Position numbers and translations under genes: made by a program. A stretch of DNA of 16,423 bases from Amoebophrya sp. AT5.2 (Eukaryota > Sar > Dinophyceae > Syndiniales > Amoebophryaceae): positions 1 to 16,423 of the forward strand of contig RXOD01005024.1 in the NCBI GenBank assembly GCA_005223375.1, read 5' to 3'. The notes beneath the pieces were generated by a model. The model did not search any database, was not told where the DNA came from, and worked only from the letters and a program-made list of their open reading frames with translations. Shown in pieces: positions 8,045 to 16,423 of this stretch; the stretch's first letter is position 1, and each line of letters opens with the position of its first letter.

Positions 8045-9538
8045 TTATAGTCGCCACACGCAGCTGCTCAAGGGGTGTCCTTGCGGAAGTCCTAAATTCA
8101 TCCGCGTGGTCCCGGTCCCGGTAGTAATGTCACGTTCGAGCAGGTCCGCGAGCTGAAGCCCGAATCTCCGATGGTCAAACCCCGCCGGCAACTCGACGTG
8201 ACGCCGCTGATCAAGGCTAGGACGAGATGGCGCGGCAAGATCCCCCGGCACCAGGCCGGGCGGAAACAGAAAGTCCTGTGCAGGGACCACAGAAGTCGTG
8301 GTCGTAGGGCGCGCGGCAGTTGATTCCGGTCGGGACGCAGCGGTCACGCCTCGTCCTCCTTCAAAATCTCGAGTGTTCGAAGACGCAGGGCTGGCGCAAT
8401 GGGATGCCGCGCCAGCGGCCACATGCCGCGGGTGAGTTGCGGGTCGTTTAAGAGTACTGTGGCGTGACGACACGAAACGGTCGGTGGAGCTGCCGGCAGG
8501 AGCACTCGTGGCGCCAAGAACAAAGCCCGAGGGCCGATCGTCCACATCAAGGGGTCGTTCTCCGAACTCGTGCTCCACGGTTTCAGCAGGAATCAAACTC
8601 GAAGACGTCGCGCGCGCGGCCTGCGACGATGCACGCGTACGACCCCACCTCCCGGTTTTCTCCATCCTGCTGCCCACGGACTGCGATAGCGACACTTCCC
8701 GTGGTTGAGGACAACGGACCAGCTCCGAAGGCCCGCTCCTGTCTGCGAGGGAGATGGTTCTCGGCAGCTCCTTCTCTGCAGAACTCTCCGGAATAGAGGC
8801 CCCGACCGAAGTAGACGAGGGATACGGAGCGGACGGCCCCGAACGAAGGAAGGCGGGCAGCGGAAGTTCGGCGGCCTTCGGACCGTCTGGAAGGCACTCC
8901 CAACCGCCCTCCGGGTCCCACGAGTAGGACTGGCCCCAATTACTTCCGGGCGGCGCGGATCGCGTCCCGCCTAAGTGGCGGTCGAGCAGGAGCACGCGTT
9001 TCTCGTTGTCTCCTTCCCGCTTCTGTTTCTGTTGCAGCTTTATTTCATCAATCCACCCTTCGCGGACGCTGTACACGGCCCCTGGCTTGCGCCAACCTCG
9101 GCAGCGATGATCCCCGGGGGCCTCGAGACCCAGTGCTGCCACCACGCTTCGCTCCCGGGCCATGGCGCTCACGGCGTCCTCCGCTCTGGCGTCCGCCCTC
9201 TCCTTGTTGAAGGTGACGCTCAGCCGCGAGTAGAGGTCGGAGGGTCGCCCCGCCCCCGCCTCTGTCTCGGATGTGTCCGCTAAGAAGCCCTCCGCTACCT
9301 CGTCTTCCGTGCCACGACCAAGCAGCCCGGGCAAGTGGGGAACCTGACCATTGCGGCCGGACTTGCGGTCGATGTTGTTGCCAGTCTGACCATCATCGCG
9401 GCGGATAATTTTGTTGGCCTTTTTCAACTTGCCGCGAGAGCTAGTAGCGCCCAAAAGGGCTGCGGAGCCGGCGGAGGGACCACCCGCGAGGAGGGTCAAG
9501 AACCCAGACAGGAAGCCTAAACGATGTTGAGCGTGCAT
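8045..9538 (-). CDS. Putative secreted protein, paralog A of a TFNKE/ELPxPxF family, intronless
   Basis: Predicted protein of 497 residues with no recognised family. The start chosen is the second in-frame ATG (9538), because the paralog at 11696 begins with the same ATGCACGCTC. Residues 7-30 are hydrophobic and small (GFLSGFLTLLAGG), consistent with a signal peptide. The region shared with the paralog: GFL at about 84-86, DLYSRL at 101-106, TFNKE at 109-113, LGLEAPG at 136-142, W/Y-rich NWGQSYSWDPEGGW at about 200-213, and ELPLPAF at 224-230. The second half is low-complexity, rich in S, A, P, T and R, and probably disordered. It stays open for almost 1.5 kb in GC-rich sequence without introns, unlike most neighbours. 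Function is unknown; secretion is inference. Confidence 0.65.
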   Translation of the reverse strand: MHAQHRLGFLSGFLTLLAGGPSAGSAALLGATSSRGKLKKANKIIRRDDGQTGNNIDRKSGRNGQVPHLPGLLGRGTEDEVAEGFLADTSETEAGAGRPSDLYSRLSVTFNKERADARAEDAVSAMARERSVVAALGLEAPGDHRCRGWRKPGAVYSVREGWIDEIKLQQKQKREGDNEKRVLLLDRHLGGTRSAPPGSNWGQSYSWDPEGGWECLPDGPKAAELPLPAFLRSGPSAPYPSSTSVGASIPESSAEKELPRTISLADRSGPSELVRCPQPREVSLSQSVGSRMEKTGRWGRTRASSQAARATSSSLIPAETVEHEFGERPLDVDDRPSGFVLGATSAPAGSSTDRFVSSRHSTLKRPATHPRHVAAGAASHCASPASSNTRDFEGGRGVTAASRPESTAARPTTTTSVVPAQDFLFPPGLVPGDLAAPSRPSLDQRRHVELPAGFDHRRFGLQLADLLERDITTGTGTTRMNLGLPQGHPLSSCVWRL

Positions 9539-10601
9539 TTTTTCTATTACCATATAGTGCGATCAATCTCTGAGCTATGGAGAAGCCGAAGCTGGCGATG
9601 AAAAAGTAGTTCTAGTGATGTTGCAGAGCAACCGAAACCGTTCCGTTCGAGAAAAAGAAAATCAAATTTAAGTTTAAGTAGAATGGTAGTGGGCTTATTT
9701 GTAAAGATGGATCTACTATAGTAGAGTAAGTTAGAGTGTGAGTGTAGCGGTTATCAAGTTGTACCAGTACAGAGCGATGTAGCAACCGAGTTGCGCAAGC
9801 GGTCTGCAGAAGTAGTTGTCGTTCGACGAACGCGATGAAGAAGTGTAGTACATTTGCGATTGGTGCATCTTCCGTTTGAGACCGACTCCATCGAGCTATC
9901 CAGGCCCAGATCGATAGCCTAAAAAATGGATTTTATGAAGATCACTTTTGTATAGAAGCGTCCGGATCGATGATCGATGCCCGTTCTCCACTGATCGATT
10001 TGATCGCATGATTTTGAAGATGACATGCGCAGAGGTCTTCACAGACGGGGCCGGTCGCAGTCAATGATGAGAAGTTCGAACCCGTCCCAGTGGTCCCAGA
10101 CAAGTACTTTCAGACATAGGCGGTTCGGGTGTTTACTAGATTGATAGAAGTGGAGGGTTCGTGCGGCGCTGCTTACTGAGCAGACGCAAAGAAAGGCTGC
10201 CGACGGCATGATCACTTTCACACCTATAGTCATTTCAAACGCTTTTTCATGTCTGTGATCTCAAGAGATTAGGTAGCTCAACCTCAAGCTCGCTGCACAA
10301 GCATATAGGCAGGGAAATGGTCGTCAAGAATGGAGCCATTTCGAATTAAAAAAAGTAGAAAAATTGATTGAACCAAGATGAAAAGACGGCCACGCGCACG
10401 TGTTTATGCAGTATCCTAGCGGCTGTGCTAAAAGGTAGTGCTCTACTTGACGAGTAACAAGAGTACGGTTTGCGTGCTCGTTTGAAAATGTCCACGGAGT
10501 ATTTTTTTGGTAATATGAAGTGGAAAGAACGATGCGCCATCTTTAGTCAGCGCGTCGCTTCTTCGGTTAACAGTCTAGGTCAGTGTCTCTCCACGGTCGC
10601 G
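9539..10601. other. Spacer of about 1.06 kb between the two paralogous genes
   Basis: This AT-richer sequence lies 5' of paralog A and 3' of paralog B. Short open frames on both strands (10039-10233, 10346-10540, 10470-10763) show no motifs or codon pattern that I would trust. I see no tRNA, repeat array or mobile-element gene. Confidence 0.4.
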
Positions 10602-11696
10602 TCATCCCTCGAGCAGCGCCTCTTGGATGCCGCGGATGATGGCCTCGTGGTCAACCCCCGGGTCCGACTCGTACGGGCCCACTTTCGGCCGTCCTCCGCG
10701 CCTTGCGCCTATGTGTCCTGTGCCGATGGTCGTGCCACTCGCCTGCTCCCAGCGCCTTTCTGATTGAGCCTGATGATGGTCGCCGCGAGGGGCGGCTCTC
10801 TCGCGAGGCCTGAACTCAGCACCCTCCTCCTGCGGCCCCTGTCGTCCATGTTGTGCGCGGGAGGAGGCGCCTTCGCCCCGGCAGGGTCGTGCCGGAGGCG
10901 GAACATCACCATGTCCCTGCGTGGACGAGCTTGTTGTGTTCGCTGAGAACCCAGCACCTCCGGAGCCTTGGACGAACAAGTCGGAGGAGCTACTGCCAGG
11001 AACGCAGCGCGGCGACTGCTCCTCGCACCGGTCGCCGAGGGTCTTTGACTGGCCAACACCTGGTGCAGGAGGTGGGACAACATCCAATCCTTTGGCGCCT
11101 TGGCGCGCGCCCACGCGGCGGGGGCGGGGGTCTTGGTAGCAGCTGCGCGGCAGGGTATGCTTACAGCTAGGCGCCTCTGCTAATTGTACCTCCGCGGGGG
11201 GCTCCGCCTCCGAACGCATTCCTGCGAGGGCCAGCGCGAACGCCAGATCCTCCTCCGGCGACGGAGGAACATCGGTCTTGCTGCTACCCGCGAAGTAGGG
11301 GAACGGAAGTTCCTCCGCCGCCGGCGGCATTTCTGCCGCATGATGTGCGAAGCAGTACGTGTACGTCCATGTCTGTCCCGCGGGGGCCTCGAGGCCCAGG
11401 GACTCCCAAAGGTATCTTCTCCGGTGCATCTGCTCGTATGAATTTTCACTTTTCTGCTCAGTTTTTTCCTTATTGAACGTGCAAGTCAGCCGCCGGTAGA
11501 GCTCGGGGCCGGAGCAAGATGACTCCCCGTGATCGCGGTCCAAAGACAGGAAGCCAGACGCCGCCGGCGCGGGCCTACAAGAACCTGGCGTGATGAGCCG
11601 GAGATCATCCCTCGGTTTGATGATGACACCAGGAAGGCCGGGAATCATCGTGATCAGGAGGGCGAACCCGGGAAGAAAAGCTGTGGGAGCGTGCAT
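10602..11696 (-). CDS. Putative secreted protein, paralog B of a TFNKE/ELPxPxF family, intronless
   Basis: Predicted protein of 364 residues that starts MHAPTAFLPGFALLITMIPG, a good signal-peptide candidate. It matches paralog A in order: SGFL (47-50 region), ELYRRL at 65-70, TFNKE at 73-77, LGLEAPAGQTW at 100-110, an aromatic segment (TYTYCF), and ELPFPYF at 129-135. The remainder is low-complexity and rich in P, S, G, R and E, and diverges from paralog A except for a possible weak match near the C-terminus (VDHEAIIRGIQEALLEG here; FDHRRFGLQLADLLERD there). It lies in the same orientation as paralog A, about 1.06 kb upstream of it, which suggests tandem duplication followed by rapid divergence. 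Function is unknown. Confidence 0.65.
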   Translation of the reverse strand: MHAPTAFLPGFALLITMIPGLPGVIIKPRDDLRLITPGSCRPAPAASGFLSLDRDHGESSCSGPELYRRLTCTFNKEKTEQKSENSYEQMHRRRYLWESLGLEAPAGQTWTYTYCFAHHAAEMPPAAEELPFPYFAGSSKTDVPPSPEEDLAFALALAGMRSEAEPPAEVQLAEAPSCKHTLPRSCYQDPRPRRVGARQGAKGLDVVPPPAPGVGQSKTLGDRCEEQSPRCVPGSSSSDLFVQGSGGAGFSANTTSSSTQGHGDVPPPARPCRGEGASSRAQHGRQGPQEEGAEFRPRERAAPRGDHHQAQSERRWEQASGTTIGTGHIGARRGGRPKVGPYESDPGVDHEAIIRGIQEALLEG

Positions 11697-12262
11697 CTTT
11701 AATATTAAACTTCGTTCGATTTGTTTCTTTGTCTTTCTCGTGAGAATATAATGGAGTCTACTTGTACTTGGCGCTCTTTCCAGTAGCGGGCCGCGACGAT
11801 GTTTGTATCGTTCTTGCTGTAGCTGCTTCCTCTTGGTGTAGAAGTTGGAGACGAAATTCTAACAAACTACACTAACATCTACAGGCGATGACGTATAGTA
11901 GCGGCGGAAGGTTGGCTGTTCCAGAATGAGTGGATTGTTCAGGGGCTAGGCAGTCACTGGCTCGAACCAGATCAGGGTCGAATTTCAAGATCAGCGTCAT
12001 CCCAATTAGTTCTACAGATGAGTGATCGTTTCATTCTGATCTGGGTCACGGTCTAGGTTTTGGGGCATGGCGCAGATCTGCATCCGAGGAGCCTTACCAG
12101 CATCATCCTTGTTTGGACGTTCATCTTTCATAAAAGAGCAGTGGCAGACCCCTGCAGCAGTGGCGCGCCACAGCAATCGATCCCGCATCGCGATAACGAG
12201 CTAATTTTTACAACAGTGTCACACCATCACGTGGATGTTCCATCCATCCTTCCAAATCTAAA
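11697..12262. other. Spacer of 566 nt upstream of paralog B
   Basis: It lies 5' of paralog B and 3' of the large GExH-type gene. Two near-copies of a GATCNGGGTC motif occur at about 11969-11978 and 12039-12048 (GATCAGGGTC, GATCTGGGTC). No gene is supported on either strand. Confidence 0.4.
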
Positions 12263-15200
12263 TCACTCAAACAGTTTTCGCAGGTCTCGCAGGTGTTCGG
12301 GGAATTCCAATACGCGCGATTCATCCTCCTCATAGTCCTCTTTTCCGATCGTTTTTCCTTTCATCTGGAATCCGTACTGTTCGCGCAAGAACTTTGCCAC
12401 GGCGTCCGTGTGCTCACTGCCCCCGTACACTACAATGACTATTTTTTCGCCCTCTTTAATATTTTCACCATGCTCCTTTTCAACACCCTCCTCCTTTCTC
12501 TGCTTCTTCCCCTGCACTGCCTTTCCGATTGCGAGCAGCATGGCCGCGTCGACTAGCTTGCACTGGAACGCGTCGATTAAGATCGAGGCCATGACGCGCG
12601 ACTTGCGCCCATTGCCATTATTTGCACCCCCACCCCCGTGACCCGTCGTCATGTTCCGCAGCGCTTCTTCTCCCGTCTCGGGCATTTTCACGACCCGCTC
12701 CCTCACGTCGTGCTTCTTCCTGCCGTTGCTGATGCTTTGCAGCCTTTTTCTCGCAGCCAGCGCCCGGCAGTCGCTGTGGTCCACGTCGTGCCAAATCTCG
12801 GGGTGCACCTCGCGCAGGTAGGCTGCGAAGTAGTCGCCGTTCACGTCCGCGGCCCGGATAGAGGACGCACCAGCACTAGCCCTTTGCAGGAGCTTCTTTC
12901 CCTCCGTTCCCGTTCCACCCTCTACTTCCGGCGTCTGCATGCCGAGCACGGCCAGCGTCTCTTTTCGGTACTCGCGCCGCACTTTTTCCGCGAACTCGGC
13001 GTCCCGAATGTCGTGCGCCATCTGCGCGGTGAAAGTCCGGGCGGGATCTTAGAGGTGGACAAATAAACCCAGACCGAGTGCTGGTCCGACTAAACCGACA
13101 CCAGAAGCAAAGCGCTCGCTGACCATTCCTATGGCCGCAAAGTATCCTATGGCTGCGGCGGGAACCAGCATCGACAAGTGACCCCAGAGCATCAGCATAC
13201 TTCTTATCAGTCAGAACTCAGACCCGATCCTAGCCCCTGAAAGCGAGAGAGCTACAGTCAGGACTCTCTTCAAACTTCTACAAACCTAGGCTGGACCCAA
13301 CATAAGCCTGAGTTTATTCAACCCGTAAACATCTGCGTCGTGTCCGCCCGAGGCACCGTTAGAACAAAAAGACCCCTCCGTTGCGCCGGTAGAACAAGAG
13401 CCGCTTTTCGCCTTCAGAAAGCAGTCGACCGGGGCGCGTTGTACCGGCACGAGGGACTCCTGGTCGGGGTTCGAGGGGCGGCGGACGGGCGCTCTGGGCT
13501 CCGAGATCTGCAGCGCCGACAGCGCTGGGAGCTCCGGCTCCTGCGAGCCGCTGGGTCCTCCTGCGAAGGTCCTCGACTTGTCGGCACTAGTGCTTTTCTT
13601 TCCATCTTTCGCTGCCCGTCGCCGCTTCTTCGCCGGTTCCCTTTCGCCGCCGGCCGCGCGCTTCACAGCTGCGGAAGAAGGGGACGCAGTAAACTCCGAC
13701 CCCGCGGACCCGACCTCCGCAACAGCTACATCAGGCAGTGACAACAGCAGCTTTGACCTGATGTAGGTGTGGCGCAGGTCCGCCCCACCCCCTCCCTCGC
13801 CCCCCAAATGCAGTAGCTGCACGGCCTCGGCCACCTCCCCGAAGTACAGGCGGTCGAAGAAGCGCAGTACCGTGTCGAAGTCCCCGCCGAGGCACTGCGT
13901 CAGAAAGGGGACGAAGCTCACCTGCACCTCCGGTGAGTAGTACAGCAGCTCCGCCGCGCACCCGAAGAACCCCTCCCACGAGGGCAGCATCCTACTTCTA
14001 CTTCCTTCCCCTACAACTTCTCCCCGCGTCGACGAGGAGAGCCACTGCTCTTCGAAGTCCGCGTCGGCCAAAGCGGCCGCGTGTTGTTGCGCCATTTCCC
14101 TGAACCCCAGCGCCGATGACATGCACATGATGCTGGAACTCAACACGGTTTTGCTCTTCAAATTCGATTTGTTCTTGTTGTTTACTGATGAGGATAGGAG
14201 TTTTTGCTTCAGTTCGACCTCCTCCAGGTCGTAGCTGCCGAGGTCCCGCGTCTCTACGCACGACACGAACTCACTGTAAGGTGTTTCCACCTCCTCTCCC
14301 CCCTCCCCGTCGAGCAGTCGGCGTTCCAGATACCCGAGGAAGGTCCCGGTTCCGTCGTCGGGGTCGTCGTCGTCCGCCTCGCTTTGGTCGCCGTCGGCTG
14401 CCAAACCCTGCACGGCCGGAGAAGCGAGCGAGGGAGCGTACTCAACCGCCGAACGGCACAGCTCCACGTCACCGGGGCGCACCGGCGCCTCCAGCACCAC
14501 GTGGAGGCGGGGGTAGGGCGCCTCCTCCGTACCCGGATCCGCAGCAGCAACGGTACTGATATCGAGCTGCTGCCGCAGCCAGTCGTCGAACAGAAGTATC
14601 GCACCCTCTCCCGCGCCCCCACGACCGCCGGCCTTCTTCTTCTTGCTCGCGTTCGCGTTAGCGTTTCCTTTTGCTGCCCTAACATTCGAGTGTCCGCAGA
14701 AGTGTTCCTGTTTCCGCTTCGCGATGATCAGGTCGTGCTCAAAATTGGAGACGGTTTCCCCGTGGAGGCGGCGCTTGTTGTACACACGCGCGTCGGGATC
14801 CAAGTCCGCAAACTCGAAAATCCGCACCTCTTCCGGTGCCTTGCTGCTTCTCTTGGTCTCATCTTCCTCTTCCTCTTCGTGGTCCTCTTCCTCCGCTACT
14901 AGAAACTGCTTTTCGAACGACCCCTGCGGGTCGTCCCCGCTGTCGATGACAATCGTCGCCGTCCCGAGGACCACGCCCTTCCGGTTGCGCAGAACCTCGG
15001 CTGTTTTCACAGCGCCGTCTTGTGAACCTGCTCCGTCTTCCGCTGCCTGTAGCTCAGGCTGGAACACCAGGTACACACCTTCTGGAGAGTCCTCAGTGGC
15101 TTCGTCGTCCTCTGGATCGCTTTCATCGCTTGCGCTGACACTGTCGTCCGCACGGGAGCCGGGCTCTGAAGAAGAAGACTCGTCGTCGCCGTGCTCCTCG

Positions 15201-15905
15201 ACCCAGGCGGCCGCCCACTCCTTCGCGCTGCGGGGTATGGCGGGAGCGGGTCGTGGCCAGCTATTAGGATCACGGCCCTTATTTACCCAATAGCGGAATG
15301 AACAGCGATAATTAAGTTTATGCACCTGTGTCCGGTGATTATGAGGCTGAGGGAGCCTGCGGCTACGCCTACGCCTACGCCGGTAGGCCCTGCCTACGGC
15401 CGTCTCTTTTAGCAGAATGATCGAGGCAGTTGTCTCGCGAAGACAGAGGATGGATATGCATGATTGCGGTATCAACATCATCTTTTTTAATTCCCGATGG
15501 CCTCAGGCGCTTCATAGCTCGAACTATACGTAAGTAATACGATAGGCTATCTAGTTACCACTTTTCATCTCAATAGCTGGCTCCTCCCTTACCCAGTGTT
15601 GTTTTCTTCTTCTCTGCGGCGACGCGCAGGGACGCTCCGAAAGCCGACAGATCGATCCGCGGCGACGGGAAGGGGGGCTCCGAACGTAGTACCCCCACGC
15701 GCTCCACCCAGCCCATTTGCGGTTCGCAGACCGCCTTTCGCCTCGTGAGGTCAATCACGTCCTCGTGCGCTTCGCCGGCGAGCAACACCGCGGTGGGGCG
15801 GCCAAACAACCTCCCGACCAGCGGCTTCACGCTGCTGGGACCCACGACCCGCGGATTGGGGACGGCACGTCCGGAACAAGGTCCTCTGGTGGGGGCGCGC
15901 GGCAT
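12263..15905 (-). CDS. Large protein with GExH...LEAP...GGxxH motifs (TraB/ChaN/EreA-like), three exons
   Basis: Predicted protein of about 1000 residues. Exon 1 (15905 to about 15593) starts MPRAPTRGP and holds AVLLAGEAHEDVIDL with GEAH at 44-47. Exon 2 (about 15254-13331) holds long acidic and lysine-rich stretches, then LLFDDWLRQQLD, RLHVVLEAPVRPGD, and CVETRDLGSYDL. Exon 3 (13021-12263) holds DYFAAYLREVHPEIWHDV, SRVMASILIDAFQ, and KIVIVVYGGSEHTDAVAKFL with GGSEH. A beta-strand followed by GExH near the start, a strand ending in E in the middle and GGxxH near the end resemble the TraB/PrgY/ChaN and erythromycin-esterase-like superfamily; similar proteins with GExH and YxGxxH occur, as I recall, in giant viruses. 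Exons 2 and 3 join by a phase-0 GT-AG intron. The exon 1-2 join is less exact. Enzyme activity is not established. Confidence 0.6.
13022..13330 (-). mobile_element. Introner-like GT-AG intron between exons 2 and 3 of the GExH-type gene
   Basis: This 309-nt intron has donor GTTTAC and acceptor CGCGCAG; it joins GGHDAD to MAHDIRD in phase 0. The 8-mer CGCAGATG occurs at both junctions (ending at the base after GAT on one side and at ATG on the other). Near the ends, AATAAACCCAG (13062-13072) pairs with CTGAGTTTATT (13308-13318), matching at 10 of 11 positions. Confidence 0.65.
15254..15593 (-). mobile_element. Introner-like intron between exons 1 and 2 of the GExH-type gene
   Basis: The ends carry an inverted repeat: GGCCAGCTATTAGGAT (15255-15270) against ATCTCAATAGCTGGCTCC (15568-15585), with an exact core of GCCAGCTATT. 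The donor side has GTAAGG (15592-15587 on the minus strand). No GT-AG pair gives matching phases at the inverted-repeat boundary, so the exact junction is open. A simple GGCGTA-type repeat lies inside, at about 15358-15383. Confidence 0.55.
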
Positions 15906-16104
15906 TTTTTGGAGGAGATTCTGTGTCCGGCCAGTGTGTGACTGCGCTGGGCAGAAGCAAGTAGAGGGGTGAGAAAGCAAAAATCGGCCAGAGCCGGCAC
16001 GCTGGAATTGGATCTACGGTGAGCAACCCGATTGAGTTGAGTGGCTGTCCTCGTCGTGCTTCTTTGGTAGCTGCAGCAACAGGAAAGTTCAGAGCAGAGT
16101 TCAT
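15906..16104. other. Short spacer upstream of the GExH-type gene
   Basis: Presumed 5' flank of the gene starting at 15905. The minus strand is open through part of it, but the content is not protein-like. Confidence 0.3.
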
Positions 16105-16389
16105 CTAGTTTACCACGTCAAAGCCAAAGTAGACCAGATCCACATTGATGTATTTGACCTGCACGAACATGAAGTTGAGATCCTCTGCAAGAAATGACGA
16201 GACTATCCAGGAGACCGGAACATCACACGTGCGGCGCGACCGCACGCCGTGCGTGTGGTGTTCAGGGCGCCAGTGGCAATTGCGAACACAGAAGCGCCCT
16301 CTGATTTCTGGGTGCGCGTGCCCCACGCGCCGGTGCAGGCGCCGGGGCGAAAGTTTCCATTCACTCGTCAACCTCATCATGAACATCAT
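16105..16389 (-). CDS. Possible 3' exon of an unidentified gene
   Basis: This 94-codon open frame ends at a TAG (16105). Its third codon positions are rich in G and C, as in nearby coding exons. It reads a His/Cys/Arg-rich part (HPEIRGRFCVRNCHW) followed by a hydrophobic part (VSSFLAEDLNFMFVQVKYINVDLVYF) that might be a membrane segment or beta-strands. Another minus-strand frame (VFAIATGALNTTRTACGR) also looks plausible, so splicing within the region is possible. No family is recognised, and its true 5' end probably lies at or beyond the right edge. Confidence 0.3.
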   Translation of the reverse strand: MMFMMRLTSEWKLSPRRLHRRVGHAHPEIRGRFCVRNCHWRPEHHTHGVRSRRTCDVPVSWIVSSFLAEDLNFMFVQVKYINVDLVYFGFDVVN

Positions 16390-16423
16390 ATGGTCTCTAG
16401 CAAAATGTGCACTGTGGCGGCTT

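Noticed and set aside
8464..9283. Several plus-strand frames of 74-110 codons
   Set aside because: All are antisense to the intronless paralog A and have no independent support.
10328..10345. GGAGCCATTTCGAATT as a spliced-leader-like sequence
   Set aside because: It resembles the dinoflagellate spliced leader over only a few bases, lacks the GGCTCAAG end followed by a donor, and stands alone.
11948..11972. T-arm-like sequence (CTGGTTCGAGCCAG on the minus strand) suggesting a tRNA
   Set aside because: The stem is not the normal five pairs, there is no A-box at the right distance and no acceptor stem or anticodon arm can be folded around it.
12263..13021. The 252-codon frame as an independent gene starting at ATG 13021
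   Set aside because: The ATG sits directly after a CGCGCAG acceptor that pairs in phase with a GT donor at 13330, and its GGSEH motif completes the motifs upstream; kept as exon 3, though an independent gene is not fully excluded.
14204..14902. 232-codon plus-strand open frame
   Set aside because: It is antisense to the well-supported acidic exon of the GExH-type gene and has no motifs; a by-product of GC-rich codon use.

Overview
The window looks like nuclear DNA of a eukaryotic microbe. Its genes are split by introns, it has no bacterial-style operons or ribosome binding sites, and coding is mostly on the minus strand. The repeated cold-shock domains, the one-way gene order and the introns with inverted-repeat ends and duplicated edges fit a dinoflagellate-type alveolate, with an Amoebophrya-like (Syndiniales) parasite as the best guess. 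That assignment is inference; no rRNA or spliced-leader sequence was found to test it.

Layout on the minus strand, from the right end leftwards: an orphan 3' coding piece (16105-16389); a three-exon gene of about 1000 residues (12263-15905) with GExH, LEAP and GGxxH motifs like those of TraB/ChaN/EreA-type proteins; two intronless paralogous genes with apparent signal peptides (10602-11696 and 8045-9538); a six-exon gene for a protein of about 608 residues with four cold-shock domains (3439-6528); a five-exon redoxin/thioredoxin-fold gene (1384-2409); and the 5' part of the ribonucleotide reductase small-subunit gene (145-1030), which runs off the left edge. On the plus strand a small basic-protein gene (6742-7079) diverges from the cold-shock gene, and a second, poorly resolved spliced gene (7219-7826) follows it.

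The most striking structural signal is in the introns. The short ones (64-87 nt) carry no obvious inverted repeats, but all five introns longer than 300 nt carry subterminal inverted repeats. Many junctions, short introns included, are bracketed by short direct repeats, and several are not GT-AG. This is the signature of introner elements, that is, introns created by transposon-like insertion. The second signal is the pair of secreted-looking paralogs, which share an (D/E)LYxRL...TFNKE core and an ELPxPxF motif that I do not recognise from any named family.

Exon junctions were worked out by hand from reading frame, protein-family continuity and splice consensus. Coding frames are more reliable than exact junctions, and there is no transcript evidence.
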